64,000 nt of DNA from contig NC_053406.1 of NCBI RefSeq assembly GCF_016859285.1, positions 9,285,026-9,349,025 on the forward strand. Direction: 5' to 3'. Shown one piece after another: positions 1 to 21,870 of the stretch. Under the pieces are notes generated by a model. That model had not been told where the DNA came from, ran no database searches, and saw only the letters and a list, made by a program, of their open reading frames with translations. A program made the translations under genes and the position numbers. The first letter of the stretch is position 1, and every line of letters begins with the position of its first letter. Origin of the DNA: Xiphias gladius. Its lineage: Eukaryota > Chordata > Actinopteri > Istiophoriformes > Xiphiidae.

Positions 1-2899
1 CTACTCTGCTGCTTTATCCTCCTCTTCAGTCTTGCCCTCCTTTTCGTCTGCCTCATCTGCTGCTGCAGCCTGCTGGAGGATGGAGAAAGCATGCTTTATC
101 ATTTGGTTCTCTTTGAATATTGCTACAGTGCAAACAAAAGAGCAACTTACACATGGCAAGAGTCATAAACAGGCAAAGTAGTCATACCTCCTCAGCTTTG
201 GCCTCCCCGTTTTCTGCAGGGGCCTCTTCTTTCTCTGCCTGAGGTTCTTCTTTCTTCTCCTCTGGCTTGCCCTTTGCTGCCTCTTTCACCTTTTTATTCT
301 TTGGAGGTGCCTACAATGTCGAACAAACCAAACAGCATGAAATGCACTGTCAAATGAGAGTAACAGAAGAGAAGAGTACATTTTAAGTGGCTACAGTGCT
401 CTTGTGCAATTGCAAAATTTCTCATTTTACCTTTGTCTTTTCTGGCTGTGGTTTTGGCTGTGTCTCTCTCTGTAACAGATGCATGCACGCACACACCAAA
501 CAATTATGCATCATATTAGGCCACCAAAATATAGTACTAGTAGAAAATATGCTGATTTTAGAAAGGTGACATGGTTTTTGCTTGGAACTCACCTCTGACA
601 ACCTTTGAGACTTTCTCCGTGGCTGAGGAGAAACATAGAACAAGTTAGTTCAAACATTTGAAAGTATGGACACACATGATAGAGAATGAGAGTAAACAAA
701 ACACTTTTTTCACACAAAATGAAGGATGAAACAAATGTTGCTTAATATGGGCTGGTACTATGAGCACAAGAAGGAAGCAATGAGTGCCTCTACATGCCCT
801 TCTAGACAACAATATGTGCCCAACATGTGCCTCAGCTGAGTGTCTGGTTAAATGTTGTTTTTGTTTTTCACCTCGCGGTGTAAGAGACAGCCAGTACTGG
901 GAATCATAAATAAAAGAATTTATCTATCAGTTTAAAAAGTTTATTAAACAATCCTTACAACTCTTTCAAATTCTCCAACTTCTGAATTACAATTACTGAC
1001 AGACTAAAGTTTGGTCAGAGCTTCGAAGAAATGTGAAAGGCTTTCTCCCTGTGAGAGTGACAATTTAAATATATTTGAGAAGCATTACTTGCAGAGAAAC
1101 AAACAAAATTAAATCACATAGGTGAAAATATAACATCCTTGACAGAAGAAAAGAAATCGTGTTATTTGCAAACCAGCTTGATGACAATGAGACTGAAAGT
1201 GAAACTGCTTCAGTGTACTCTCATTAACCTTTCATAAGTGTATTTTATACTGTCATACTGGGCTCAAATGTGAAACAGTGCATCTTGGGATTTGTAGCAA
1301 AATGTGGTGTTTATGCTATGGACCCAAAAGTGCCCAACATACAGTAGAAATTCCAACTTAGAGTCAGGGCGCTATAATTAAAAGGGTAAAGTGGCAAATA
1401 GAGACCAGCCTGGGCTACATATTGACCAGCGTCCCCTAGATGGTGTGCGGTTCCTCAAACCCAATAGAGTGACCAGGTTTGGATCATAACCTGTATGTTA
1501 AAACGGACTGACTGACTGACAGTCACCATTAGGACCTCAGTCTCTCACTTGCAGGATTAAAACTGGGCTGCACTTAACTACGTAAATGGCCACCCTGAGT
1601 CAACCAAGTCCTTCCCTTTGTCTTGAGAGATAATAGAACAAAATGTTCATTTCTGTCAGTTTGGATGCCAAGATCTGTTTGGGTCAGTGCGGGTGTCAAG
1701 ATATGAAAACTAACCTCAGCACTTGCATCTGCATCACCGGTGGACTGTGAGAGAGGGAGAAAGGGAAAAAGAAATTAATAAACCAAGAACAACAACCATT
1801 CATGAGTCAGCTAAAGTGGGTGTGTAATGCAAAGGGGGGATGGGCACTTCTCCTTCCCCTGAAGTCACAAAGAAATTATGCAATGTTGGGGGGGGGGGGC
1901 TGACACGTTTCTAGATTGACTAAAAAGGCTTTGCCAGTTCAAGTTTACTCCAAGCGCGCACTGTTGCGCTTCATCCACGAGACAGAGCTGTTTCTGTTAA
2001 GTACAGATAGAGCTCTAACTACATTAAAGAAGAGGGGCTAGTGGGGTCGCTCCACTTCCACGTGCGCATCCATCCATTCATCAGTACAGTGAATCTGGTT
2101 TTATGTGCCCCAATTTGACCGAACCTCGGGATAATTCTGTAAAACTTCTCCGACGGGATGATTACACAAGCTGCAGTTGAAAACGGCCAGATGTGTCGCT
2201 GTCTTCTCGAGGATATATCTGCTGCCATGACGCTTCTAAAGAAAAGTCCCTACACCTCAAGGGTGACGCGCACCAGCCTTACAGTACGCGCAGACGGAGG
2301 TCAAAATCCCTACGGTGCGGGCTGGGATTACGCATTTACCGACTCCACATATCCCAAATGCATAGCAGCTGCCCAAATAGCAGCGCGGCCAACCCACGAT
2401 AAGTTCAAATATCCAGTGGCAATTACGCAAGAAATTTCCTTGAAATGGCAACCTGTACATCGACGGTGGTTACACCCCTTTGTTTGATCTCCGCGCACAG
2501 GGAAGACTATTTTATTATTAAAGCACAGTCAGATGTATACATTTTTAGCGGCCGAACCACCGAAGCGGTGGCGTCAGAACGAGACCGTGCGAGTCGCGAA
2601 CTTGCTCGACGGCGAGGCATTCAGCACTGGGCTAAGTAAAAAGGCGCCACTTCCCTGTACGAGCAGGGGAGAGGGACGACGGACCTGAGCGCAGCAAAGG
2701 TGGATTTCATACATGCAAATAGACAAACCGTAGCAAGTATCTACAACGATACACTATAGCACACGCCGTGTGAAAAGATACATCGTAGCGAATGAAAAAC
2801 ACGCCCTATGCATTTAATTAATGCTAATACATACACTGTAGGCTATTTACCGAGATTCCACAGAGTCTACATATTTTAACTTACTTTTTTTCTTCCCAT
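1..2899 (-). CDS. hmgn1: High mobility group nucleosome-binding protein (HMGN1-like), six coding exons, 3' UTR outside window
   Basis: Coding exons in transcript order are 2899-2885, 1744-1715, 622-593, 469-431, 310-188 and 72-1; the stop codon TAG is at 3-1. All junctions are phase 0 with AG/GT borders and give about 102 residues, close to the family's roughly 100. The protein begins MGRKK, then STGDADASAE. The nucleosome-binding core RRKSQRLSE resembles the family core RRSARLSA and is followed by a Pro/Lys segment (ETQPKPQPEKTK). The C-terminal half is Lys/Glu/Ala-rich and acidic, like the chromatin-unfolding region. HMGN proteins bind the nucleosome acidic patch in the nucleus and loosen compaction. 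The six-exon pattern and position next to get1 favour HMGN1 over HMGN3, although divergence from the canonical core leaves some doubt about the paralogue. No other frame competes. Confidence 0.85.
1970..2700. other. CpG-rich stretch in hmgn1 intron 1
   Basis: The first intron of hmgn1 is locally rich in CpG, especially at about 2090-2300 and 2545-2690, in contrast with the AT-rich surroundings. The short open frames here show no recognisable protein. It is best read as a downstream part of the CpG-rich promoter region. A run of 12 G lies nearby at 1888-1899. Confidence 0.35.
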
Positions 2900-3740
2900 T
2901 GTTGCTTAGATTGTACGGAAGAGATAAGAGAACAACACAAGCCTCTCACAGTTCACCAAACTACATGAAATGCAAGTCTGCCCTACACCTCTGCCAACAC
3001 CTCCAGTGCGGTCTGTAACTTAACATAAACGTCCGACCAGTACCAGAACTAGCTCAAACCGGATTGGATCCCCCTCTCGGTATATTTTATCCCTTATCCT
3101 ACCAACCTACCAGGAGGAGTAAACCCCCGCCCCTTGCTTCCAGTGATTGGCTTTGAGGTGGAGGCAGCATATTTTTGAACCATAACATCTTACCTGTGTG
3201 GGCAGGATTGTGTGCCAATCAGTGAACCCAGTCAACTCTTACTTTTTAATCACGGGCCTTTTTTTTTTTTTTTTCACAGGTTGGATGTGTGCCCGAGACA
3301 AGGGAAATACACTGCAGGAAAACCGGGTAGTGTTATAAGGTATTAGATAAGGCTTTAAAAAATGTAATTTAAAAAAATGGTCTAAAAATGCTGCTCTGTC
3401 CCCGGTGTGATTTTTTTATTCATTTGTTTTTGTTAAATGTCTCAATATCAAAGCCTTAAGAAATTATTATGAGACCTGCGGACGTTGTGTACAGATGCAC
3501 ACACTTCGCCACATCATATTTTACCACAATTCTGATATGCTATCTGATAAAAAACACTGGACCAAATGGGTTCATTTGTGTCGTAAGGACGATGTGTGTG
3601 CGTGTGTTTAAATAGCTTTCGCGTACCTTTAGCTCTTACAAGCACAACCTGAAACGGCCTAATTATTATGTAACTGCCCTGCGTCTTCCAATAGCGCCAC
3701 AGCTGCAACAAGGAGGCTGACTGGAGGGAGGAGAGGAAAC
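2900..3740. promoter_or_regulatory. Divergent promoter between hmgn1 and get1
   Basis: About 840 bp separates the two start codons. Read on the minus strand toward hmgn1 there is a CCAAT box (ATTGG at about 3145-3150), a GC box (about 3123-3134) and a TATA-like GGGATAAAATATA (about 3079-3091), which would put the hmgn1 start of transcription near 3050. On the get1 side an inverted CCAAT-like TTCCAATAG lies near 3688-3696, about 45 bp before the get1 ATG. A run of T interrupts the middle at about 3259-3274. The promoter assignment is inference from motif order and spacing. Confidence 0.5.
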
Positions 3741-6320
3741 ATGGCCACCGGGTATGCGTGGTTCCTTGTGCTGGGCTCGGTTTTTCTGTGCAATCTCATG
3801 AAAACACTCCTGCCGACCATATCCTCTTTCGTAAGTAGGGGCTATTGCCATGATATATGAAATGTTTGACCCTAAGGTGTCGGCTTTGGCGCTGTATTAT
3901 GATTGTGACGGGCTTCGTCTCACAGACAGCAGGAGCGTTGTTGACTAGCTTAGTTTCCCGTGCAGCTAATGGATAATGCTACATGGGTGGGGTTTTTTTT
4001 TTCCCGAGAACCCTATCTAGTTATAACACATAAGGGGGATCATTTTGTGCTGCATCTTTGTTCAAATATAAGGAGCCCGTCGTAACATCGGGCAGCCGTG
4101 TAACTGTGTTTACATCTTAGCCTTACTGCTAAAGATCGCTTAGCATAATGAAAATCTTTTGGCTGAAACTGTCTTTAGCAGGAACAGTGACGAGCTCTGT
4201 TATTGAGCCCCTGCATCCACAAACAATGGTCTACATCACAGTTAAACCCTGTCCCCCTGTTCTCTCAGTAATAGTGTTTTTTCTCTGTCTTCATCTTCTT
4301 CCTCTTCGTCTTCTCCTTCTTTCAAGCTCTCAAAAATGGTGCAGAAAGATGCTGAGCAAGAGAGCGAGATGAGGGCTGAAATACAGGAGATGAAGAAGGA
4401 GCAGTCCTCCATTAGCATGATGGATGAGTTTGCTAGATATGCCAGACTGGAGCGCAAAATCAACAAGATGACAGACAAGCTGAAAACACATGGTGAGTAG
4501 CTACTGACATAAAGAGGATACACAAGTGACAGGGGTCCTCAGAATGAAGTTCAATACATTAGCAACAGAATGACTTTGAAAAGCTTCAATTACAAGTTGT
4601 ATTTAATGATATCAAGAACATCTAGTAACAACATATAACAACACTACGAACTATGATTTCTAAATATGAATAAGCATTTCTTTGACAGTCATAATGAGAA
4701 GGGAATAAAAGCTTTACAAAGGGAGTATTTGTTGCAGGGCTGCTGTTTTGGATTTCTGTCCTTGCTACTTACTGAACAGCTGCTGCCTGTTTCTGTCCTT
4801 CATCCACAGCCTCAGGATTATCTTGTGCGCAGACAGGAAATGGCTAAAAAAAATTTGAATGTGATACGCAGCTACAGTGGTGCAAAGGTGTTTCAGGTCA
4901 TTTCCATGTTTGATATTTTCTTAAAACTGCGCACTGGCAGTTTTCAATCTCCTATGGCCAAGCTATGCAGCCTATGTTGTACTTGATATGACTTGAATAA
5001 ATTCTTTAACCAGTGACAATTTTCTCCTAGTTTCACTGTGTTCATGACACCCAAACAGCTGACTCATATTCTCTACCATTGTGTTCATCAAGGAGAACTC
5101 ACCACCGTTTGAATGAAAAGTATTTTTGTGAAGTATCCAAAAATGAACAGAAGACTTTACTCAAGTAGTGCATTGATATTTCTTATACAATGTTTTCTTT
5201 TGAGACTGCACCCAAAACCTTACAAAAAACACACTATAACTGGGTGGAAGACAACAGTCAGGAATGTACAATAAAAGGCACTTAGCCTAATTTTAGAACT
5301 CTGAATCACTGCCCATGTGTCTTTATTTTTCCAGTGATTCAAACAATGAAGTAAAACGAAATGGCAGTTCAGGCAAATAAACAGGCATAGCAGGCATTGG
5401 GGCAGTATAACTGAAGGCACTGTCGCCACGGAAATAAATGGCTTGAGTCTAACAGTTACATATCTTCTTTCTCTCTTTTCCAGTGAAATCAAGAACAGCG
5501 CAACAAGCCAAGATGAAATGGGTTGTGAACATTGTCTTTTATATACTGCAGGTAGGTGGAGGTTGTAAGTAGATGCACAAATATACATTTGTGTACATTT
5601 AGCAGTAGACTTTACTGTAACTATGAGACCTACAAAGAGAGCTACTTCAGTATCAACAATGTAAGCATGGGTCATCTGTATGATACAAAACCCCCAGTTA
5701 ATTCTATTTATGTACTTTATTCTGACAGTTTTAAAAATATAATGTTATAGTTGCCATTGCTAGCATCATGACAAGCTAAAAAAAATACCTATCATGCATT
5801 ATATACCTGCCGTTTTCTCTCTTTAATTTGTCAGGCTGCTGTGATGATCTCCTTGATATGGAAGTATTACTCTGATCCAGTGACAGTGGTCCCCAGTAGA
5901 TGGATTGCCCCTGTGGAGCGCCTTGTGGCCTTCCCAACAGGAGTGGCAGGTAATCAAGATATACTTTGTTGTCCCTTGGGCAAATTTGTCTTGACTTCAG
6001 AGTTATTGCCAATTAAAGTGTTTTTTTGTATTTGATAAAATATAAGAGAATTTATTTACGACTACAAGTAGGACACCTCAAATATAACAATATAATACAC
6101 ACGGGACATAGTTTTTCATCAACACAACTTGGATTAGAGGTCGGTTTATATATAAATTACAGTATGTCATACTTTTTTTCTTTTAAACTTTGCATCAAGC
6201 TCAGTTTGTTTATTCATTCATTGAGCGAGATGTTCTTTCCTTTCAGGTGGAGTGGGAATCACATGTTGGTTGGTGGTTTGCAATAAAGTAGTTACACTTG
6301 GTCTCAACGCCGTCAGCTAG
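3741..6320 (+). CDS. get1: GET1 / WRB, receptor subunit for tail-anchored protein insertion, complete, five exons
   Basis: Coding exons are 3741-3830, 4327-4492, 5484-5551, 5835-5949 and 6247-6320 (stop TAG), 170 residues against about 174 in mammals. All junctions keep frame. GET1 and CAMLG form the ER-membrane receptor that accepts tail-anchored proteins from GET3/TRC40. The N-terminal transmembrane segment is residues about 5-24 (AWFLVLGSVFLCNLM). The conserved cytosolic coiled coil is residues about 31-95 and includes MMDEFARYARLERKINKMTD, the most conserved part of the family. A second membrane segment (WVVNIVFYILQAAVMISLIW) and a third near the C-terminus (GGVGITCWLVVCNKVV) complete the topology. 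The start is fixed by ATG in an ACATGG context and the N-terminal hydrophobic stretch. It is transcribed away from hmgn1 and toward lca5l. Confidence 0.96.
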
Positions 6321-6928
6321 AGATTACAGCTGTGATCACAAACGTTAAACACATTGTTCTCCTAACTTGTTGCTCAACATTTTGTCGATGAAAGCTGCAG
6401 TTTGTTCCATTATTTTTTTGTCAGCTGCTCCAGGTCAACTTGTAAAAATGCATTGCATTTTGGTGTTGGCCGTCTCAATCTGCAACATAGTAATTTGGTG
6501 TTGTTGAATTTTGTTATGATAATTTTGTCTTAAGTTAATTGTGAGAATTTTTTGACTGTATATTATTTCTACATGTAATGAAAAACACTGGAATGCTTTT
6601 TTAATAAAAGATAACAAAAGAAAAGCTTTTATTTTTTGTCACTTTGTAAATTGGGAGTTGACCAATAAAAAGATGCCAGGTAGTTTTCTTGAAGTACAAC
6701 TGTAATGGATTAAAATAAAGTAGGTAAACCACAATGGACTGTGTGTAGCTCTCATGTCAGAAAATAATTTATTCAGGGAAATACATTAGCGACCAAAAGC
6801 ATGAGAAATTCCCGGTCCGCTTCCACTACAGTGAAACATTATCCTCAAAAGATTCCTATCGGCTCCTTATCAGTTTGCACTTGATCTTTTGGACTGCCTA
6901 CTCCACTTCTACCGGATTTCCCAGCTGG
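6321..6928. terminator. Convergent 3' ends of get1 and lca5l with polyadenylation signals
   Basis: On the plus strand AATAAA occurs at 6603-6608, 6664-6669 and 6714-6719, the last being a likely distal get1 signal. On the minus strand AATAAA (plus TTTATT at 6768-6773) lies 155 bp downstream of the lca5l stop codon. The two genes therefore end tail to tail within roughly 50-170 bp, and their 3' UTRs may overlap. No other feature is visible here. Confidence 0.6.
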
Positions 6929-9900
6929 TCAGCTTGCAATACAAAGATCACAAATCCCGCTGCTGGGGACCACCAGCCATGTCAGGCTCTTGGTGCCCTC
7001 ACGGGGACTCATGTCCAGACAGCTGTCGGCAGGTCTTGCACTGTGCAGGTTCTCAGTAGTTTGCCTGAAGGTGTAGTTGCGTTTGATTTTGCGGAGCTTG
7101 TATCCTTTTCTTGTAGGTTCAGTTGTATTCAGAGACTTTTCCGAAATGTTGGGCACCTCGCTTTCATGTTCCTCTGTTTCCTGCTTTTTCTCTAACACCA
7201 GTGGGGTCTCTAATGCCTCTGATGCCTCCTTTGCTTCTGCACAGTCTTCCTCACTTTGATGTTCCTGCCCCTTTTCTGAAGAACTGTTTTGCTCACTGGT
7301 GTCTGAAAACAAATATTTTTTGTACTTTTTTTAAAAATACAGAATGGTTCAATAACAAAACAAGCATTTAGTTCCATTACCAAGCCTCCAATATGAGTTT
7401 GTTTGTAATATTTGATATGCTTTCTGTCTTGTTTGCATATCCTGGAGAGAGTTGTTGGTGGATAAATACCACTTTGGTATTTTCTGTTTCTCTCAAACCA
7501 CTTTACATGTGTGCATGGCAAGGTAGGGTTTGCGTGTTATTAAAATATAAAGCATATGTGGCAATATTTAAGTGCTTACCTGCCTATACCTGCCTCCTCT
7601 GGGCCATTCTCTTCTAACGTGAAATTTGACGAATCCTCTGTCTCTTGATTTTCAATTTCCAAAGACTCCTGCACTAGATTGTAGCAACACTGAAACAATA
7701 CACAGGTTTTATTAGTATGAAAACAAATTCTTAAATTATTTGGATTATAAAACATGCATACATGCCAAAAAAATATAGATCTGTAAAGTCTTCAGAGGTA
7801 AAGAAATGTCTTCGAATGTCTTATAGTCTCAACTACATTCAGTTTAAATCAACAGTTAAAAACCCTGAAAATACACTAAACAATATTTCAATCATGTACC
7901 AACTGAAGTTCTCCTGTTCTCCCAGCCTCTCTTCAGTCTCAGAATATTCTAACTCAAAAAGGCTCGCAGCCTCAGTAGGGAGAAGGACTAATCCATCTGT
8001 TTGAACCATCTTGCTTTCACTGCCTGTAAATCAGGAATGAGTCTCAGACGATACCAAATAAGTGACAGAGAATTGGAAATGGCCAAACCCAGTTGTAGTA
8101 CCTTTTTATGTTTTTTATACCTTTTTTGGTCTATCGTTTTAAGCATTTGTGGGAGTAAATATTGTGTGCTTTTAGTTTTCTCTCTCTATCCTGTAAAGGG
8201 GAAAAAATAAATTTAGTGAATACATAGTCCGATATCAGATATCTTTCTTGAATGAGCAACTATGTGACAGTGTGTAAGATATTGGAAGATCTGTGCCTGC
8301 AATTTGTAATTTTTAGTTTTCCCAGTATCATTGGTGACCACTAAACAGGAAATACACCATCAAACAAAGCATTAAGCCCTCAGCATCAGTGGTTCACAAA
8401 TGGCCAATGTGGTAAATATTGATCCAGACTTCTTAACGTAACTCTTCCATAAATGCTTAGTTTGACTTCTATTAGGATATGACATGGAAATATTCATATT
8501 ATTCTTGTTATTCGAAACACTGTGGTCCTGCTTGCAGATTGGGATACTACAGTGTGGAAGCCACTGCTACATCTCAGAAGATACAAGCTTGCTCCATAAT
8601 CCTTAGCAATAACTAGAAAACAGCTGTTTTCCACTTACTTGAATTTCCTTGGTTAGCTGATATATCTGCTCTTGTAGATAGCAGGAAATCTTTCTCGCCT
8701 CGTTGATCTTTCTCTGTTTAGTGACTATTTGGCGATTGAATGAGGCTTGGCACAACTTCAGATGCTTCTCAAAGTCCTAGAATACAACAAGAGAAAATAA
8801 GCAAAGGAATAAAATCATAAAAATTCCCATTCCTATTTATACTCCCTGTATACTAGTGTTATAATCTACATTTTTGTTTTTGACCACAGATGCTGGTAAG
8901 AGCTCTGATTGATGAGACACTGGACTCTTACACACCCATCACCATTCCACCCAACCTCTCCATACCAGTATCCCCTTGTCCTTCTCCTCCAGCATGGCCA
9001 ACATAAGGGTGAGCTCCTCCCTCTCCAGCAGGCTGTGATCCTGGTTGAGTAGCTGCAGGTGCTGGAGAGTGGCATTTGGGCTCAGCAGCTTGTTCTCTCT
9101 GGCCTGTAGCTGCCATGCCAGGTGGTCACGGCAGGCGCGGGTCTCATGGAGCAGCCCCTGCAGGACTCGAGTCTCATTGTTGCGCTTGGTGAGGATCTGG
9201 GGAACGGGGATGGCATCAAGATAAGGTGAGGATTTGGAGAATTGGAGAAGGCTGAGGAAAAATTCATCAGATTTTCTGCCTGGAGAAATGAACCATTGAA
9301 CAGGTTTTGAAATATGAATACTACATGGGAGTGGGTGTAGAATGCATGGTGCACACATATAAAAGCATTCCAACTTTTAAGGATGGGTACCCACCAAAAG
9401 CAGTGTTTTTGTCTCTGAGCCTCCTGTGCACACAGTGATTTGGCAATGATTCAGATCAGACTCAGCATGGGAGACACCAGAGGAACATAACCAACGAACC
9501 CGGGAAATACTGCCCTCTAAGTCTTGGAGGCGCTGCAGTGCCACAGTGTGGCGATGCTGGACCCTCTTCAGCAGTTTGTTCTCAGTCCGGGCCTCCCTCA
9601 GCTGCTGCTGCAGATCCCACACCTGACTCTCAAGCTCCTTGGTGCAGAAGGTGGCAGACTGGATCCTCTGCTTTGAAACCAGCAGGGGCTGAATCGGAGG
9701 CAGCTTCAGGACTTGGCAGCGCGCAGTGTAGTTTGTCTTCTGTTTGTAGGCCCTTTGGCCTTTTTTTATCTTCGGAGGAGAAAAAAGTGACTCATGATAG
9801 TGTGAATTACATTGAATATATTTACATTAAATATAAACAATATAATTCCTACTACACACAAAGAAAATCAGGTTAAATAAAATACCTCTTTCTCCAAGAT

Positions 9901-10160
9901 TGTTTTGATCCTTGCATCTTGTTTGATGACTTGACCTCTGGGGTCTCGTCTGTGAGCGAATCAGCTTGGCCTTCACAGTCAGATGAGCATTGTGGACTGT
10001 TAGAGCCACAGCACAGTTTGGAGGGAGTGGACCAGCTGGAGGTGTGGTGCTGCAGCTCACAGTGTCACTGTCACTGTCACCCCCTTTCTTGTGAAACAAG
10101 GCCTGCTGCATCAGGCCCTGCTGCCTCTCACACATCACTTCTTTTACAGGCTTTTCCACT
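6929..10160 (-). CDS. lca5l: Lebercilin-like protein LCA5L, partial model (5' coding exon not located)
   Basis: Minus-strand exons in order are 10160-9886, 9769-9500, 9196-8966, 8776-8639, 7689-7590 and 7302-6929 (stop TGA 6931-6929). The three central exons join in phase 0 into a lebercilin coiled coil: ELESQVWDLQQQLREARTE, then SISR joined to ILTKRNNETRV, then LLEREELTLML, then DFEKHLKLCQASFNRQ. These align with human LCA5/LCA5L from memory. The last exon has RNYTFRQTTENLHSARPA, matching the SFTEATENLHHGLPA block of LCA5L. Lebercilins are ciliary and basal-body proteins; the exact role of LCA5L is unclear. Oddities: the first listed exon starts mid-codon so an upstream exon is missing; the 9886/9769 junction does not keep phase with its best acceptor; the expected KLKEKDRELEIKNIYS-type block is absent; the tail after the NLHSARPA block is short. 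Confidence 0.85.
7909..8023 (-). CDS. Possible extra or alternative exon of lca5l
   Basis: On the minus strand, after a TTTACAG acceptor at 8029-8024, an open stretch of about 40 residues reads SESKMVQTDGLVLLPTEAAS and continues with an acidic run (ELEYSETEERLGEQE). It lies between two established lca5l exons and its composition resembles the adjacent C-terminal exons. Its phase does not fit directly between exons 8776-8639 and 7689-7590, and the donor is weak, so it may be a cassette, a relic or chance. Confidence 0.25.
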
Positions 10161-11183
10161 CTGAGAAGAAGAAAAAAAACAAAAACAGGAAAACATAAGC
10201 CTTACTGTGAACTTAAATAAAATACAATGATGTGGAGGGCCACATTCGTTTTGATTAAGTGTGAAAAGTAAATAAGTAGCAGGCTTTTTAGCTAAGGAAT
10301 CAAAAAGAAATCCACTCGCAAAATCCCTGCATGAAGAAAATTCCTGATAAAATTTCAATTCCTAAAACTTTTCTCTTTTGTCCTTATAATCTTGTTGAAA
10401 TTACTGAGTTGTGTAAAATAAAGTTTCCTTCACCTTCAACTTCAGGAACATTGGTTCTACCTATTTTTAACTGGCGTAGCTGAAAAATGAGAGCGTCATC
10501 ATCTTTTTTTTCTTCCAAGAGGAGCTTTCTGTGTGCTCTTGTTGCTCGCTACTGAAGAACAGGTGTAGGCAGAGTTGTCATTTTCACTTAAGCTACTTAC
10601 ATCCAGGTTGTTAATCTTTTCTTAATAAATAAGTGAATCAATGGTTTCCAAGGGCTTTTTTTTTTTTTTAATTTTCATTGTTCACAATGTCTTATGATAA
10701 TGTAGGCCACACAATTCTTATATTTTAAACATTTTAAAAAATACAAAATTTCAATTAAAAAGTTAGGTTTTGGAAACTTTGATTAAAATTCAAGATAAAA
10801 AAAAACAACTACACGTCAAAATGTTTTTACTTTCAAGAACAGAGAGAGAGAGAGAGAGAGAGAGCATCTAACGTATACTGTCCCAGTTTCACAACAACCT
10901 CTGCTGAATAAAGTGAACAATTTCCCATTCTGTTGGAGATCCTAATTCTGGACCCTGAACAGGTCCCAGTACCTGCGTTTGGAAACCAAAGACTTGCAGC
11001 CTACAGTGCTGGCCAGTGCTATTTCGGTCCAAATATGAGCTCAGCAAGAAGCTGGAAACCAACTTCCCTGTCCCCCGCGCCGAGAGACAGCTGAAGTTGC
11101 CAATCAGTTAGTGTGGTGCTGCGCCCCTAGGGGCCATCCCACCAATCCTGCACTCATGGAGCCTGGAGACAAAAATAGCCTCA

Positions 11184-11228
<45 letters not shown>

Positions 11229-11338
11229 TCCCAGTGCTATGTCACCGTCCTGGGTGCGCTCTAATAATAGAGGAGGCTGCCTTCTCCTTTAAGAGCCTAC
11301 TTGTTGCATACTCCACAAAATATACTGTAAGAACAAAA
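10161..11338. promoter_or_regulatory. Divergent intergenic region lca5l / sh3bgr
   Basis: This interval must hold the missing 5' exon(s) and promoter of lca5l and the promoter of sh3bgr. Visible items are a GA microsatellite (10841-10864), a TG microsatellite (11187-11227), a CArG-like CCAAATATGA at about 11028-11037 and a MEF2-like ACAAAAATAG at about 11169-11178. The last two would fit the muscle expression known for SH3BGR, but each differs from consensus. I could not identify an lca5l start codon and donor with confidence. Confidence 0.4.

Positions 11339-21870
<10,532 letters not shown>

Noticed and set aside
2158-2487. 109-codon open frame on the plus strand in the CpG-rich hmgn1 intron 1
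   Set aside because: No recognisable domain, and it lies antisense in an intron of a confident gene; CpG-rich DNA commonly yields such frames.
5220-5675. 151-codon minus-strand frame overlapping get1 exon 3
   Set aside because: It is antisense to a confident get1 exon and its introns, with no domain or splice context.
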